DNA of 64,000 nt from Sinotaia quadrata (GCA_028829895.1 CM054179.1:96592875-96656874); one strand, 5' to 3'; shown: positions 39,101 through 48,849, counted from the stretch's first letter. Numbers and translations: made by a program. The notes: generated by a model from the sequence alone, not told the origin.

Positions 39101-42100
39101 ATCATTGCAATATAGAATACAGAAAATGTTGTTTGGGTCTGTTTTAGTGGCTTTCATTTACACAGTGGAAGTGGTTGGGGATGGGGTCACAGTGCTGTGT
39201 AGGATATAAGGTTTTACTTTTGAACTTAAGCCAGAGTTTCTTAGTTTTGAAACTATTCACCGATAATAAATACAAGCTGAATACATCAAGCTTAAAATCA
39301 ATAGCTATACTAAAATTAGTCAAAATGTAATATGCACAAAAACAATATATCACATTAACTGAATAAAACAAATTTAAAGTAAAAAAACAAAATTGTTTGT
39401 TGACACCATATATTAGAAAAGTATTCAAACATGTAGCATGAAGAGGTAAACTCTTATGAATAAAATATGCAGCATTATTTTGAAATTATATTTTTTAGAA
39501 TATTACACAATAATATAGTACAATATAAAAGATAAACTCAGTGCTTTCAGCAACAAAAGTTAATTATTATTTAAGAATGATACACACTCTTTCCTCAAAC
39601 AATTTCATAACACACACATTAAATCTGTTTCTCAGATGACAGTCACATCTTCCTAGACTGTGACTCAAAAGTGCATGCTTTTTTCCTTTCTTCAAAGATT
39701 TTCATTATACAAGCATACCTCACTAATACAGCAGATTAGGTTCTAGACCACAGAAACAAATATCCCTTTAAAGCAAATCACAGCCTTTCTTCCACTTTCA
39801 GATGCATATAAATGACTAAAAACATGTTTACACTATCATTTATTAAGTGAGCAATAGTGCTAGGCCTAAATAAAAACAATACAAAAGTCGCCTTGCTCGA
39901 TTCAGCTCAGAGTCAGTTGATGTGCTCACATCGCCAAAAAGAGCAAGGCAAGTGCTGAAAATAATAAACATGAATTTAAATGAAAAGAATCATATTGGTG
40001 AAGCACCTTAAAGTGAAGTATGCCTGTAGTTTTAAATAAAATTTGCAAGGAAAACGATGTTTTGTTTAAGTGAATGTTCCAATTAATCTAAGTAGGAAAA
40101 ACATTTACATTTTATCCGAGTATTCCAAAATATGAGATAAACAGCAATGAAATCAGTAAATTAATTTTATTTGTTTCTCTTGTGTAAATATTTATTAAAC
40201 TTTTGTTAATGTTATCTGCTCAACTTTTCAAAAAGTTTAACTCACCATTTGCTCTTTGTCATTTTGCATGTCAATCCATTAATTTTATAGTATTTATAAG
40301 TTGTTTGTTTAAGTAGTTTTGTATGAATAGTTATTAAAATCCTTGTAAACAAACACTGCAAAACTCTTAGCACTTCTTAGGTGAAAGCACTTTATTAAGT
40401 CATGTTACAGCATTGTTTATTGAAAAGATATTTAAGCTAACATGCTTAGGATAAACAACCTAAAACCACACAAAAGTAGTACCTAGGAGTAGGAATCAGT
40501 GTGGCTGCTTGGTTAAGGATGAACACCATACAATCACCATAAACAATGTCACTAATTTATTAATTAAGGAGGATCACCATAAAACCACTCACAAATGTGG
40601 CATCTAGGAGTCTGTGTGACTACTTAAGGTGGATCACGATAAAACCACTCACAAAAGAGACGTCTAGGAATCTCTGTGGCTGCATACTTAAAGAATAATA
40701 CCATAAAATCACACACAAAAGCATCATGTAGGAATCTATGACTGTTTTAGTGTAAGCTTAAGAATAAACACCATAATACTACTCACAAAAGTGGTATTTA
40801 CTAATTTAGGAATATATTTGGCTGCTTATTTCAGGATGAACACCATACACAAAAGTGGAACATCATAACACCACACACAAAAGTGGTATTTAGGAATATA
40901 TTTGGCTGCTTGTTTCAGGATGAATACCATACACAAAAATGGAATATCATAACACCACACATAAAAATGGTATTTAGAAAGATGTTTGGCTGATTGTTTC
41001 AAGATGAACACCATAAAACCGTGCACAAAAGTGGTGTTGCAGATGAACTGCACAACGCCACACACAAAAGTGGCAGTGCTTAAGGATGAACACCATAAAA
41101 CCACACAGAAAAGCGGTATCTAGAAATCTGTGTGGTTGTTAGATTAATGGCTCCTTATATTTTGGTTTCTTAATTAAAATATGTACATGCAATTATTAAC
41201 ACAAGCAATGTGTGGGACAAATGGGACACAACATACAAAAATGTAAGGGCGGGGTAAAGAGAGATGAAAACAAAGTTTGAAATCAGAAAAACAAAAATTA
41301 AGGAGAAGGCAAAGAGAGATATGGAAACAAAGCTTGAAATCAGGAAAACAAAAATTCAAATCCATGCAGGTGATACCAAACTAAAGTTCTTTGTGTTTTG
41401 AGCATGGCGCTGCATTTCCACCGTATCAGCAATGGCAGTGACTTGGCCTTTATTCTTCTCAAAGTCTTCATGGTACTGAACCTGTTTTTATTTTTTTAAA
41501 TAATAAAAACATATTGTTGTTTTTCTTTTTATAAAGAGTGGGTAAGAAAAACATTGTTAAAGGCATCCAAACAAATGTGAGGAGTTGGAGCCAATTCAAC
41601 CTGTGCCAGAGTTGCTTATAAACAGATTCATTCAAGATACAGTTATATTTTGTACTGGAAGAAGAAGCCTCTGTCTATGATAACATTTGTATTGTGTACT
41701 GGGAGGACAACCCTTCAACTACACAAGATTTCATGAAAAGATACTAACATTTACTTTTTTTAAAATTTATTAAAACTCTGGATGCTTGCCTTTTATTTGT
41801 TAAGTGTCAAAAATAAAGTAATGCAGAATCCAACCTATCTACAGAGAAAAGATCCAAATAAAGCACACAAAAATCATAGATTCTGATTTATATAGATGGA
41901 TAACTTAAGTAGTGTATAACTGATCCTATATAAAGAAAGCAATGAAGTATACAAATATAACTTGAAGTAGTGACACTAATATAAAAGAATTCATGGAAAT
42001 AAATAGCCTGTTTTAGGAAGTAAACATTGAATTCTGAGAACCTAATATTATTAGGAAACAATCCATTTGACATAGTCCATATTAAAACTGAAATCTAATT

Positions 42101-45100
42101 TATAAGAAAACAAATGAATTTGATACAGTGCTATATCCTCTGAAATTAATTTATATAAAAAACAATCCGTTTGATGGAGTGTTATATCCTCTAAAATGGA
42201 GTGTAATTTGTAAGGAAACAACCAAAGTGTTAAATTGCTGTCTGCATCCATTAAAATTAAAAATGACCTTTTGGCATAGAGAACATATTTAAATCCAAAT
42301 AAATATAATCCATTGCTACGTTTAGCTTTGTTACGAAACTAAAGTCATCTTCAATAGTGGAATGACACATTTACACCAACAATAAGAAAACCCACCAAAC
42401 CTTTCACAATCTTTTCAACTTTTGATTATCTCAGACTAAACATGCATCTATACACTGAGCTGCTTGACAGAACTTCTAGCTGCAGTCTCAAGTTGTATCA
42501 AACTGCTTTAATTGATTTGCCTTTCCTGCCCAGTTCTCCAATTTTTCAATACTTCAATCAAATTAAATAAATGAAGAAGAACTGGTGAACTTGATTTGAA
42601 ACAGCAAATTTCCAATATTAAACTCTTCAAACAACTTCTAAATAGTATTCTAAGATTAGTAACAAAATTAGTAAATCTAAATGTCAACATTCCTCACTAA
42701 TTTTTTTTTCATAACCACTACCCTACCCCCAAAATACAAAAACATGTCCAGACAACACAGGAATAGTAATGTTCCTTAAGTCATAAGAGTTGTGAATATG
42801 AGCAGCCATTGATATCTACAGCTCTAGATACAGTTATGTTCATGTCTGAAGAGAGTTTACAAACACATATAGTAGCATTTATATATCATGTGCAGAGATC
42901 ACATACATATATCAGCAGTGTTTACATGTATAAACAGTGGTTACATACACCAATGATAGCATTTGATTTACATAGAAATGGTTACTTATATAGTCCAGTC
43001 CTTAAGTTGCTAAAATCTGGTATACTGTTAAATAAATATTTTCAAATGTTGTTAAAAAAAATATAATAAGTATTCCACTGGAGTTGTTTTAGCAGGTGAG
43101 TCTATATCTAAATTATTCATTTGGTGGAGGATTTCCTTATAGACTGTCTCATGAGAGAAAATTTACCCTTAAGGTAATTTAGATTTGTATGGCTTTTAAC
43201 TTTAAAATAAGTTATCAACGTAAATCTGTATTCTTACAAGAACCCCTGATTGCGATTATCTACCAACATAAGTGGGTACTTGTGTGAACCCACTGGGCAG
43301 ACAACTGGCCTCAATTGGCAAAAATACCCAATGATATCAGCAAATGATCTTGAAGTCCAGATTATCAGCTAGTCTAAAGTTTTTGACTGCAAATATATTT
43401 TCATATATGCATTAAGTTGAATATAATTATACTTATTATGTAGTCTTTTAAAGAAATGAATGCAAACATACTTATCACATAATCTGCATATATACTCAAG
43501 ACATTCAAATATATGCACAAATCTCTCTTTCATGAAGCTTCATTTTAATAAAAATAAGCTGATTTGTATCCTTCTATTTATGAATCATTAATTCACAATC
43601 AAAGAAAATTTGCAACTTGAAGCCTTATAAGTTATAATAATATGTAACTGTTTTAATAATTATTATAACAATTAATTATAATTAATATTCTTCCACAGTG
43701 CATAAAGTATCTATTGAGAACAGTAAGATATGGTGATATCTGAAATCAATGAATGAAAAACATCACAAGTTGCACAAGATCCTATGTTTGTTCTGCTCAA
43801 TAAGAAGGGGATAGGGAGAGAGAAACTGATCTATCAGTTTACCTCTGTACACATACCTAATCACACCACTGCAATGAACATTGTGCATCACTAAATCAAG
43901 TATATACATACTTTGTTAAATTACATTTCATAGCATTGGCATTACTAAAGATTTGTTGTTGTTATCAGGCTAATGAAATTCTATTACCATCATTAATTAT
44001 GCAAAATAAGGTACATCTACTCACAAACATTTTTTCAAATTCTGAAATGGGGAGTAATCCATAATTTTTATTTTCAAAACTACAAATGAATCTCCTTGAA
44101 TAATCAATACAGTAGAACAATGCTCCATTCAAAATTACTTCCCTTGGACAGAAAATGAGTTACTTTTTTTTGTCTCCTTCAGTTAGAAATAGTATATAAT
44201 TGACACTACTGATGTTTACACAACCAACTGTTGCTAACCCAATACAAATATTTGATAGGTTCCCAGTAACAGCTTTTACTCATGCACACTACACAACAAA
44301 ATGGATTTGTGTATGGGTATATTGAAAAAAATGAAAAGCAATACCAATAAGTAATACTGATAATCAATAACATTTAAATCAAGTGTTTGAAAAAGCTTAA
44401 AGTATTGCGTTATCTAAAAGAAAATCTGGAATTAAAGGTAACTTGCAAGAAGTTAATATGTACACTGCATTAACTAAATCTTAAGTGGCTACAGATGAAT
44501 GACTTCATGTCAAGATGATGTCAGCATTAGGTGCTTACATTTCAAAACAGTCTAACATCAAATATTATGAAACAATTTAAAATATCAGCATTGTACAAAC
44601 TAAAAGTAAATTGAACAATTATATTTCTGGAGAACCAGAAGAAATCACATACCATTAAATCTGTATTATTTAAAAGATTATAAGAAATTTTTTAAAAATT
44701 ATATTCGAAAGTGGAGTATATATCCATCATTTGCTACAAATTTAAAATGATGGCATTATCATTGTAACTCTTTCAAAGACTTTGCAAAGATTAAGCATAA
44801 AGTAAAAAACCTTTGAACTAAATTCTTTTAAGTGGTGACTAAGTAATAGAAATGTTTGAGTCAATAAAAAGCACTCTTTATAAAAGAGATGAGCAGAGAG
44901 AATTGCTGCCAGTAAGCAAATAATGATGGCTTAGGCTCAAAACTAGCACAAGGTGCACATATACAAAAGAAGTTTAGATTATTGCTCTACTAATAATACA
45001 GTTATACTAATAAGTAAATACATTAATTATTAAAGATAGTTCAATTTATAATAATTAATATCTCACATTTGATAAAGCATGCCTCTTATTAAGGAATTTT

Positions 45101-46135
45101 ATGTATATATTTATAGTGCTGGAATTTTATTTTTTTAATAGCAAAAAAAAAAAATGCCTATTTAATTCTCTTTAAGAAACAGAAAACTAAAGATAATTTT
45201 ACTTTAAACAAATGTAACTTTCTTTTAAATACATGTAAACGTTTTTAAGATTTATGTGCACATGTGAGTGTGTGTGTGTGTATGTGCGCGTGCAATTTGA
45301 AAATCAAGCATATGTTTGCCAAATCCAGTAAAAGACATATTAGCACCTGATTCTTACAAATGTTAGTAAATTAAATAACAGTCAGTAAACTAAAAAAAAA
45401 AACTATTTTACCATGAAAACTTACTTATCACCATCCTATAAAACATTTTAAAAGTTAAAGTTTTAAAAAAAAAAGAGAGAGTATTAATCTTTAGCACAAA
45501 ATAAAAAAGCGCAAAACTTTAATCACACTGAAATAGAAGTATGCTGTAAATTAAATTAAAATATGATCACTAATACATATGCAAGTCAGGGATGTCCATA
45601 AACTATCTAATAATCTAGAGATGTACTTGAAAGAGCACAATTACTGCTGACTAGTGCCTTAGAGTAATTAAATTATTTTTTAAAAATATCTTCATTTTTA
45701 TCTATATATACCATCTGTCAGTGAAATGCTGACAATTATTCACTAGCACACTAAATTCCACATAGGTAAATATAGTACATGGAGGTACAATGAAAATGCC
45801 AAATGCACATCATGTTCTTCATAATCTGAATGTAAGCTTTGTAACTGTAAGAAAACAATCTGGCTACCTTTCGTAAATGCCATAAGAAACAAAAAGAAAA
45901 ATCTGCCTAAGGTCATGCTGAACACGTTTTCTTGGGGAAAATAATAATTTATGTCCATCCCTGCCAAGTTGCGTCACTGCAAATCCCACTTCAAGCTTTC
46001 AATCCTAATTCTACAGGCATATCTCAGTACCAGGCTGGCATTCTTTTTGTTGATGGAATGGCGCTGCATCTCTGGGTTATCTGTTACCATAGTGTAGATG
46101 CCTTTAGATTTCTCAAAATCACTATGATACTGAAC
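18016..46135 (-). CDS. Lasp: LASP-like (LIM and SH3 protein) nebulin-repeat actin adaptor, 3' nine coding exons
   Basis: Exons in transcript order are 46135-46031, 41481-41377, 38892-38715, 37208-37086, 32182-32174, 25919-25899, 21442-21287, 18923-18889 and 18192-18016. They total 909 nt, 302 codons plus TAG, and every junction keeps phase. The protein has three 35-residue nebulin repeats (each starting VQYHxDFEKxKG), a 20-30-residue charged tail, a proline/serine/tyrosine linker of about 120 residues, and a C-terminal SH3 domain with ALYDY, GWMTGR and the MLPSNYVE end. LASP proteins bind F-actin through nebulin repeats and recruit partners through the SH3 domain at focal contacts, cell edges and muscle Z-lines. 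An N-terminal LIM domain is expected but no LIM-like exon was found by eye up to 64000, so the 5' end is probably beyond the window. Vertebrate LASP1 has two nebulin repeats; three here is closer to a short LIM-nebulette. The family call is secure. Confidence 0.93.
18193..18888 (-). other. Last LASP intron
   Basis: A 0.7-kb intron. About 18293-18541 looks like a transposon remnant (separate entry). Nothing else is seen. Confidence 0.8.
18293..18541 (-). mobile_element. Possible hAT-type non-autonomous element fragment
   Basis: Read on -, it begins CAGGGTTCCCGTGCAGG and has repeated GGAAAAGTCTGGAATTT/GGAAAAGGTCTTGAAAA phrases. This resembles a widespread animal MITE family that starts CAGGGTTCCCG. 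I could not see the matching opposite terminus or a clear 8-bp duplication, so it may be truncated. Confidence 0.35.
18889..18923 (-). CDS. Lasp: LASP-like gene, 35-nt linker exon
   Basis: The acceptor is TTTCTTTCTAG and the donor is GTAAGTGT. The exon has 35 nt and completes a split Gln codon, then encodes [11 protein letters not shown]. It restores phase 0 for the SH3 exon. It is short but both splice sites are strong. Confidence 0.82.
18924..21286 (-). other. LASP intron holding a 29-bp minisatellite
   Basis: A 2.4-kb intron; the half near its 5' splice site is minisatellite (separate entry). The rest is AT-rich without other features. Confidence 0.8.
20200..21262. repeat. Minisatellite, ~29-bp unit, about 30 copies
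   Basis: The unit GTGTTAATGCTGTGATAGTG plus AATGATAAT is repeated with small deletions. Copies are regular from about 20455 and degenerate before that. The array ends about 25 bp from the LASP 5' splice site at 21286. Short open frames across it are artefacts of the repeat. Confidence 0.93.
21287..21442 (-). CDS. Lasp: LASP-like gene, proline-rich linker exon with [10 protein letters not shown] motif
   Basis: The exon has 156 nt, phase 1 at both ends. The acceptor is CTTTGGACAG and the donor is GTGAGTGT. It encodes [20 protein letters not shown], then [20 protein letters not shown] and a QAYQPPPP end. The donor lies only about 25 bp from a large minisatellite in the following intron. Confidence 0.9.
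22430..22675. repeat. Minisatellite, ~75-bp unit
   Basis: About three imperfect copies containing ATATGCCTTAGTTGCACCTA and TGTACAGTTCATTAACATTA. Confidence 0.8.
24050..24640. repeat. Minisatellite, ~55-bp unit with 25-bp sub-unit
   Basis: Many copies of GATTACCAGAAGGGATAAAA followed by TTACATTATTCTGAAACTCT and ACATGTTAAACT, some shortened to the first block only. Confidence 0.88.
25590..25750. repeat. Tandem duplication, ~78-bp unit
   Basis: Two copies sharing AAAGAAATTCCTTTTAGT, TGATACAAGTATA and GAAGAGATCAAAACAGACTT. Identity is high. Confidence 0.88.
25899..25919 (-). CDS. Lasp: LASP-like gene, 21-nt microexon
   Basis: The exon has 21 nt between the acceptor TCTGTTACTTTGCAG and the donor GTGAGTGT. 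It is phase 1 at both ends and encodes RPKSED plus split codons. Both sites are strong and the phase fits the exons on each side. Confidence 0.68.
26398..26587. mobile_element. hAT-type MITE, complete, 190 bp
   Basis: The left end is CAAGGGTGCACAAAC and the right end is GTTTGTGCACCCCTG, inverted repeats matching at 14 of 15 positions. A perfect 8-bp duplication GTCTATAG flanks it (26390-26397 and 26588-26595). It is much more GC-rich than its surroundings, with GGGCCGCATGCGGCC-like inner parts. There is no transposase. Confidence 0.93.
27880..28540. repeat. Minisatellite, ~21-bp unit, interrupted
   Basis: The unit is GCTCTAATACATCAACCTATT and variants. Copies are found at about 27880-28029 and 28451-28540, and again at 28931-28955. 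The gaps are filled by transposon insertions. Confidence 0.88.
28030..28450. mobile_element. hAT-type MITE, 421 bp, inserted in minisatellite
   Basis: The ends CAGAGGTCGGCAAAC and (inverted) CAGGGGTCAGTAAAG are typical hAT termini. The flanks CTTTAATA (28022-28029) and CTCTAATA (28451-28458) form an 8-bp duplication with one change, within repeats of that word. It has no coding capacity. Confidence 0.88.
28541..28930. mobile_element. Probable second insertion in the same minisatellite (hAT-like left end)
   Basis: The stretch starts CAGTGGTTTCTAACCCAGTG, the kind of terminus seen in hAT elements, and the 21-bp array resumes right after it. CTCTAATA sits on both sides (28533-28540, 28931-28938), but this word is part of the array. 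A matching right terminus is not visible. Confidence 0.5.
29425..29590. repeat. Tandem repeat, ~33-bp unit
   Basis: About five imperfect copies of AAATATATATGTTTAAGCAC then AAACTGTACA. Confidence 0.75.
32174..32182 (-). CDS. Lasp: LASP-like gene, 9-nt microexon
   Basis: Nine bases (GACGTGCTG) lie between a very strong T-rich acceptor ending TTTGCCAG and a consensus donor GTGAGTGA. It is phase 1 at both ends. Inclusion adds the equivalent of three residues (GRA before A-R-P-K-S-E-D). Both splice sites are near consensus and the phase fits, but nine bases carry no protein evidence of their own. Confidence 0.55.
32331..32412. repeat. Polypurine tract (CU-rich on the LASP sense strand)
   Basis: About 80 bases almost entirely A and G on +. 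On the LASP sense strand it reads as a TCTCTT/TTCTCTC-rich pyrimidine tract, about 150 nt upstream of the 9-nt microexon. It could be only a simple repeat or a polypyrimidine regulator of that microexon. Confidence 0.6.
32876..33085. repeat. Minisatellite, ~35-bp unit
   Basis: Five to six imperfect copies of GAGAGAACGGGGTAAGCTGT and GTCTGATG-like variants. Confidence 0.78.
33266..33363. repeat. Inverted repeat, 37-bp perfect arms, 24-bp spacer
   Basis: Arm 33266-33302 (starting TGTTTGCTCAGAGCTGTGAT) is the exact reverse complement of 33327-33363. The right arm is also the first part of the tandem array that follows. Confidence 0.93.
33327..33590. repeat. Minisatellite, ~70-bp unit
   Basis: Four copies containing AACAACTACAAGTAACAGCT, AGATGACAACACAAACACCT and TAATATCACAGCTCTGAAC-like words, decaying toward the right. 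Confidence 0.85.
34800..35105. repeat. Minisatellite, GTGATCAGGTGGGCATGTG-type unit
   Basis: Imperfect copies of a 40-45-bp unit with GATCAGGTGGGCATGTGAAG and TATCATTCAGGAAT. Copies are best at 35020-35105. Confidence 0.75.
35496..35612. repeat. Minisatellite, ~43-bp unit
   Basis: Three copies of CTTAAGCAGCATAAAATCAA plus ACATAAAACTGGATGG. The 103-codon open frame over it is a repeat artefact. Confidence 0.85.
36204..36377. mobile_element. pogo/Tigger-like MITE, 174 bp
   Basis: It starts CAGTGAAACCTCGCTATAAC, the typical start of Tigger-type elements, and ends with CCACTG (inverted CAGTGG). A TA dinucleotide flanks both ends (36202-36203, 36378-36379). The interior has further TTGCGTTA/GCGTTATCAC words that mirror the ends. 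There is no transposase. Confidence 0.8.
37086..37208 (-). CDS. Lasp: LASP-like gene, linker exon with [10 protein letters not shown] motif
   Basis: The exon has 123 nt, phase 1 at both ends. It encodes [20 protein letters not shown] then [20 protein letters not shown]. The acceptor CCAATAG has only a modest pyrimidine tract, and the donor GTAGTT is weaker than usual. Phase agreement with both neighbours and the tyrosine/serine-rich composition support it. Confidence 0.8.
37209..38714 (-). other. LASP intron with a piggyBac-like MITE
   Basis: A 1.5-kb intron. A 400-bp insertion (separate entry) is the only feature seen. Confidence 0.8.
37872..38271. mobile_element. piggyBac-like MITE, 400 bp
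   Basis: TTAA occurs on both sides (37868-37871 and 38272-38275). The ends are CCCCTTCATTGCC and (inverted) CCCCTTCAGAG. TTAA duplication with C-rich short inverted ends is the hallmark of piggyBac elements. The interior is AT-rich and non-coding. Confidence 0.82.
38715..38892 (-). CDS. Lasp: LASP-like gene, nebulin repeat exon 3 plus charged tail
   Basis: The acceptor is TGCCTACAG and the donor is GTATGTTA. It has 178 nt: 59 codons and one base. It starts [12 protein letters not shown], continues through [20 protein letters not shown], then a basic/acidic tail [18 protein letters not shown]. The INYWG end marks where the nebulin array stops, like INYHEEFEK or IKYHEEF in LASP relatives. Confidence 0.92.
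39710..40026. mobile_element. Tc/mariner-like MITE, 317 bp
   Basis: The left end CAAGCATACCTCACTAATAC and the inverted right end CAGGCATACTTCACTTTAAG match at most positions. TA flanks both ends (39708-39709, 40027-40028). It is non-coding. Confidence 0.82.
40480..41125. repeat. Minisatellite, ~60-70-bp unit
   Basis: Eight or more imperfect copies of AGGATGAACACCATAAAACC, ACACACAAAAGTGGTATTTA and GGAATATATTTGGCTGCTT. It lies about 250 bp on the downstream side of nebulin exon 2. Confidence 0.88.
41377..41481 (-). CDS. Lasp: LASP-like gene, nebulin repeat exon 2
   Basis: The acceptor is TTTTTATTTAAAAAAATAAAAACAG-like and the donor is GTATCACC. It has 105 nt, phase 0 at both ends. It encodes [20 protein letters not shown] followed by [15 protein letters not shown]. 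It aligns residue for residue with repeat 1, and the SL end joins the VQYH of the next exon. Confidence 0.93.
41482..46030 (-). other. LASP intron between nebulin repeats 1 and 2
   Basis: A 4.5-kb AT-rich intron with a ~50-bp tandem repeat at 42050-42240. I see no other exon. Confidence 0.8.
42050..42240. repeat. Tandem repeat, ~50-60-bp unit
   Basis: Three or four imperfect copies of AGGAAACAATCCATTTGATA, then GTGTTATATCCTCTGAAAT and AATTTATA. Confidence 0.78.
46031..46135 (-). CDS. Lasp: LASP-like gene, nebulin repeat exon 1
   Basis: The acceptor is GTCTTTAG and the donor is GTACTGAG. It has exactly 105 nt (35 codons), phase 0 at both ends. It encodes [20 protein letters not shown] followed by [15 protein letters not shown], one whole nebulin module. 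It is the most 5' LASP exon seen in this window. Confidence 0.92.
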
Positions 46136-46426
46136 CTAAAGACAAGTCACAGTATGAAGAATGTCAATTTTATTATTTCAAAAGAACTTGAAATAATCAC
46201 TGGGCTCAATGCATGAATGATTGCTAATTGCACAAATGTGAATTCACCTTTTAATAGTATTTAGTAATGAATAAAATACTGAGGGCATACATAAATTAAT
46301 TTAGCAGCACTGAAAATGATATTTTCATTGCTTAACAAATTCAGTAATAGTAATAACAATACTCATCATTCTTATTTTCAGTACTTAATAGTTTAATAAT
46401 AACAAATACTAACATTCTTTCTATGA

Positions 46427-46980
46427 TCCACGAACAAAGGCACTATATAATACATGCACACAAATGCTACACTAGTACAACTAACAATAGCACTATATAA
46501 TTCATGCACACAAATGCTACACTAGTACAACTAACAATAGCACTATATAATACATGCACACAAATGCTACACTAGTACAACTAACAATAGTACTATATAA
46601 TTCATGCACACAAATGCTACACTAGTACAACTAACAATAGCACTATATAATTCATGCACACAAATGCTACACTAGTACAACGAACAAAGGCACTATATAA
46701 TTCATGCACACAAATGCTACACTAGTACAACTAACAATAGCACTATATAATTAATGCACACAAATGCTACACTAGTACAACTAACAATAGCACTATATAA
46801 TTCATGCACATAAATGCTACACTAGTACAACGAACAAAGGCACTATATAATTCATGCACACAAATGCTACACTAGTACAACGAACAAAGGCAGTATTTAA
46901 TTCATGCACATAAATACTACTCTAGTAGTAGTAGTACAACCAACAAAGGCACTATATATTTCAAGCACACAAACACTACA
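46427..46980. repeat. Minisatellite, 50-bp unit, ~11 copies
   Basis: The unit is CACTATATAATTCATGCACA, CAAATGCTACACTAGTACAA, CTAACAATAG, repeated exactly every 50 bases from 46441. Two variants of the last 10 bases (CTAACAATAG and CGAACAAAGG) mark sub-families. The last copies are degenerate. Confidence 0.96.
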
Positions 46981-47454
46981 TTGGTACAAATAACAGGCAC
47001 AACAAGCATATTATATCAACAACAAAAAATTTATTGTCACTCTGCACTAAAAACCACTGAATGAAAAAGAACCCTCTGATACCAGTGAGAGATTTTGATT
47101 TATAGGCCTTTCTAAACCCAGCCCACATGACATGGCATTTGGTGACAACTATCCACCAAGTACACAAAACTACTTTTTATCTTATGTGTGGATAGGAGTT
47201 ACCAGATTAATCTCCCTTTTCTATGGAGTTCAAAGCTTAACTCTGAACTGTCTGTGTAAGCAGAGATAAACAAGAAATTCTAATCTTATGAATAGGAAAA
47301 CTGTATTGAAACAAATTAATACTTCAGTTTAATAGGATTCTGTATTCTATCACAAATCCAGCACATAAATAGCATTGCTTTGTTAAATTATACTGTCATG
47401 TTAATATTATGCTATACTAATGGTGAGTATTCAGGGTCACGTTAATGCTATGCC

Positions 47455-47475
47455 AGAGGTGGGCAAACTTTCCAG
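47455..47475 (+). mobile_element. Solo hAT-like terminus
   Basis: CAGAGGTGGGCAAACTTTCC resembles the left end of the element at 28030. No matching right end or duplication was found, so it is only a fragment. Confidence 0.35.
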
Positions 47476-47692
47476 TACAAGGGCAGCATACACAAAATTA
47501 ACATAATGATGAGCATACACCATAATGCTCAATACACAGTATTGTATGTGCTTTCAGATGAAAGATTTCTTGTTTCATCCTTGTAATCAACTTTTTTCAT
47601 AATTTGTGATTTTCGGGAAAATGTTAAAAAATGAATATTTTAAGTTTGTCCACTGTTTGAACAACCATATGAGGTGAATTGTTCAACCATGT

Positions 47693-47974
47693 TTTATTTT
47701 TCAAACTATGCATTTACCACAAGACAATATGTCGGACAGAGCATGAGGATTGTAGATTCACATCGTGACATCACGTTATGTTGCTATGGTAAGAAATAAG
47801 TCTTGCAAATAAACGAGAGCTCTGATTTCTTTCAAAATTATTGACTTTCAATACTGAAATAAATGCATTTATAGAAATCTCTGAAAATTTAAATTTTGCA
47901 GTCTTGATTCTAAGAATGGAAATTATTTATTCTTCTTTGTGACCGACCTAGATTCCATTTCACATGGTCTTTAA
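47693..47974. repeat. Dispersed repeat, copy B
   Basis: It is the second copy of the ~280-bp repeat at 3200-3479, in the same orientation, with scattered substitutions and small indels. See the copy A entry. Confidence 0.8.
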
Positions 47975-48849
47975 ACTTGTAATAACTTTGTACGGATTTT
48001 AGTCTGCAATTAAATGAAAATATCTGGAAGCAACATATAACATTATACTCTAGTTTATGATAGTAATATGAACAGTATTTGGAATCAACACGTAACATTA
48101 TACTCTAGTCTAATAATATAAATATTATTTCTGTATTTTCAAAATTTAAATGCCCTTTTACCCAGTAATGAAAATATAATTAAAGAGCAGTGGAACTAAG
48201 ACTAACGTATGTGTAGACAACATAGGGGATGGGAATGTATACAACATAGGGGGGATTGGGAAAGTACATGATACAACATGGAGGGGGGGGGGAGATTGGG
48301 AAAGTATACAAATAAGGGGGTATGGAAACGTATATGATACAACAAAAGCAGGAAGGGGAGAACAAAATTTGACATTTTGTCAGTGTTGCATTTGTTACTT
48401 GTAGCAAGTGGACACTCCCTAAGAATATGACAAGAGCTAAAATAAAAGGTATGACAAAAAGAAGTGGCCCAACAACAAACAGCAGTAACTTACTATTTTA
48501 ATGCGATTAACAAATGATGAAGTTGTCATTTTAATCTTTTACCTTAAATATCATACTGATTTAATTATAAGTACTTAGCAGTAGTATTAATTAAACAGTA
48601 ATGTACAGAAACAAACAAAAAAGTAGTCAACCCCAGATATCTAGCTAGTCCAGTACATTTCAACTGTAAGTACTTTCCCATTTCAAATATAGGCTTATTT
48701 GAATAGCTTAGCACAAGTGAAGTGTTCACAACATTTCCAGTCAACAAAAGGCTCAACACTTATCAGTACTTGGCCCACAATGTGCTCACAATTGGACAGT
48801 CACCAAGAGTGCAGACACCATATGCAATTGTCTAAACATTTCATTGTAC

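Larger units (their letters stand above)
38893..41376 (-). other. LASP intron between nebulin repeats 2 and 3
   Basis: A 2.5-kb intron with a short repeat of a CACAGGACCACAAACATTAAA-like unit near 38960-39065, a Tc/mariner-like MITE and a minisatellite at about 40480-41120. Confidence 0.8.

Noticed and set aside
43240..43330. Possible tRNA-derived SINE (B-box-like GGGGTTC on -)
   Set aside because: No A box, no tRNA fold and no tail or duplication could be seen.
46014..46030. CAGGCATATCTCAGTAC beside the nebulin exon 1 donor, like the Tc/mariner MITE end at 39710
   Set aside because: Read as a left terminus the element would have to run into the conserved exon, and no partner end exists. 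I take it as coincidence.
46427..46980. Regular repeat that might look like a CRISPR array
   Set aside because: Units are contiguous with no unique spacers, and the surrounding genes are spliced animal genes.
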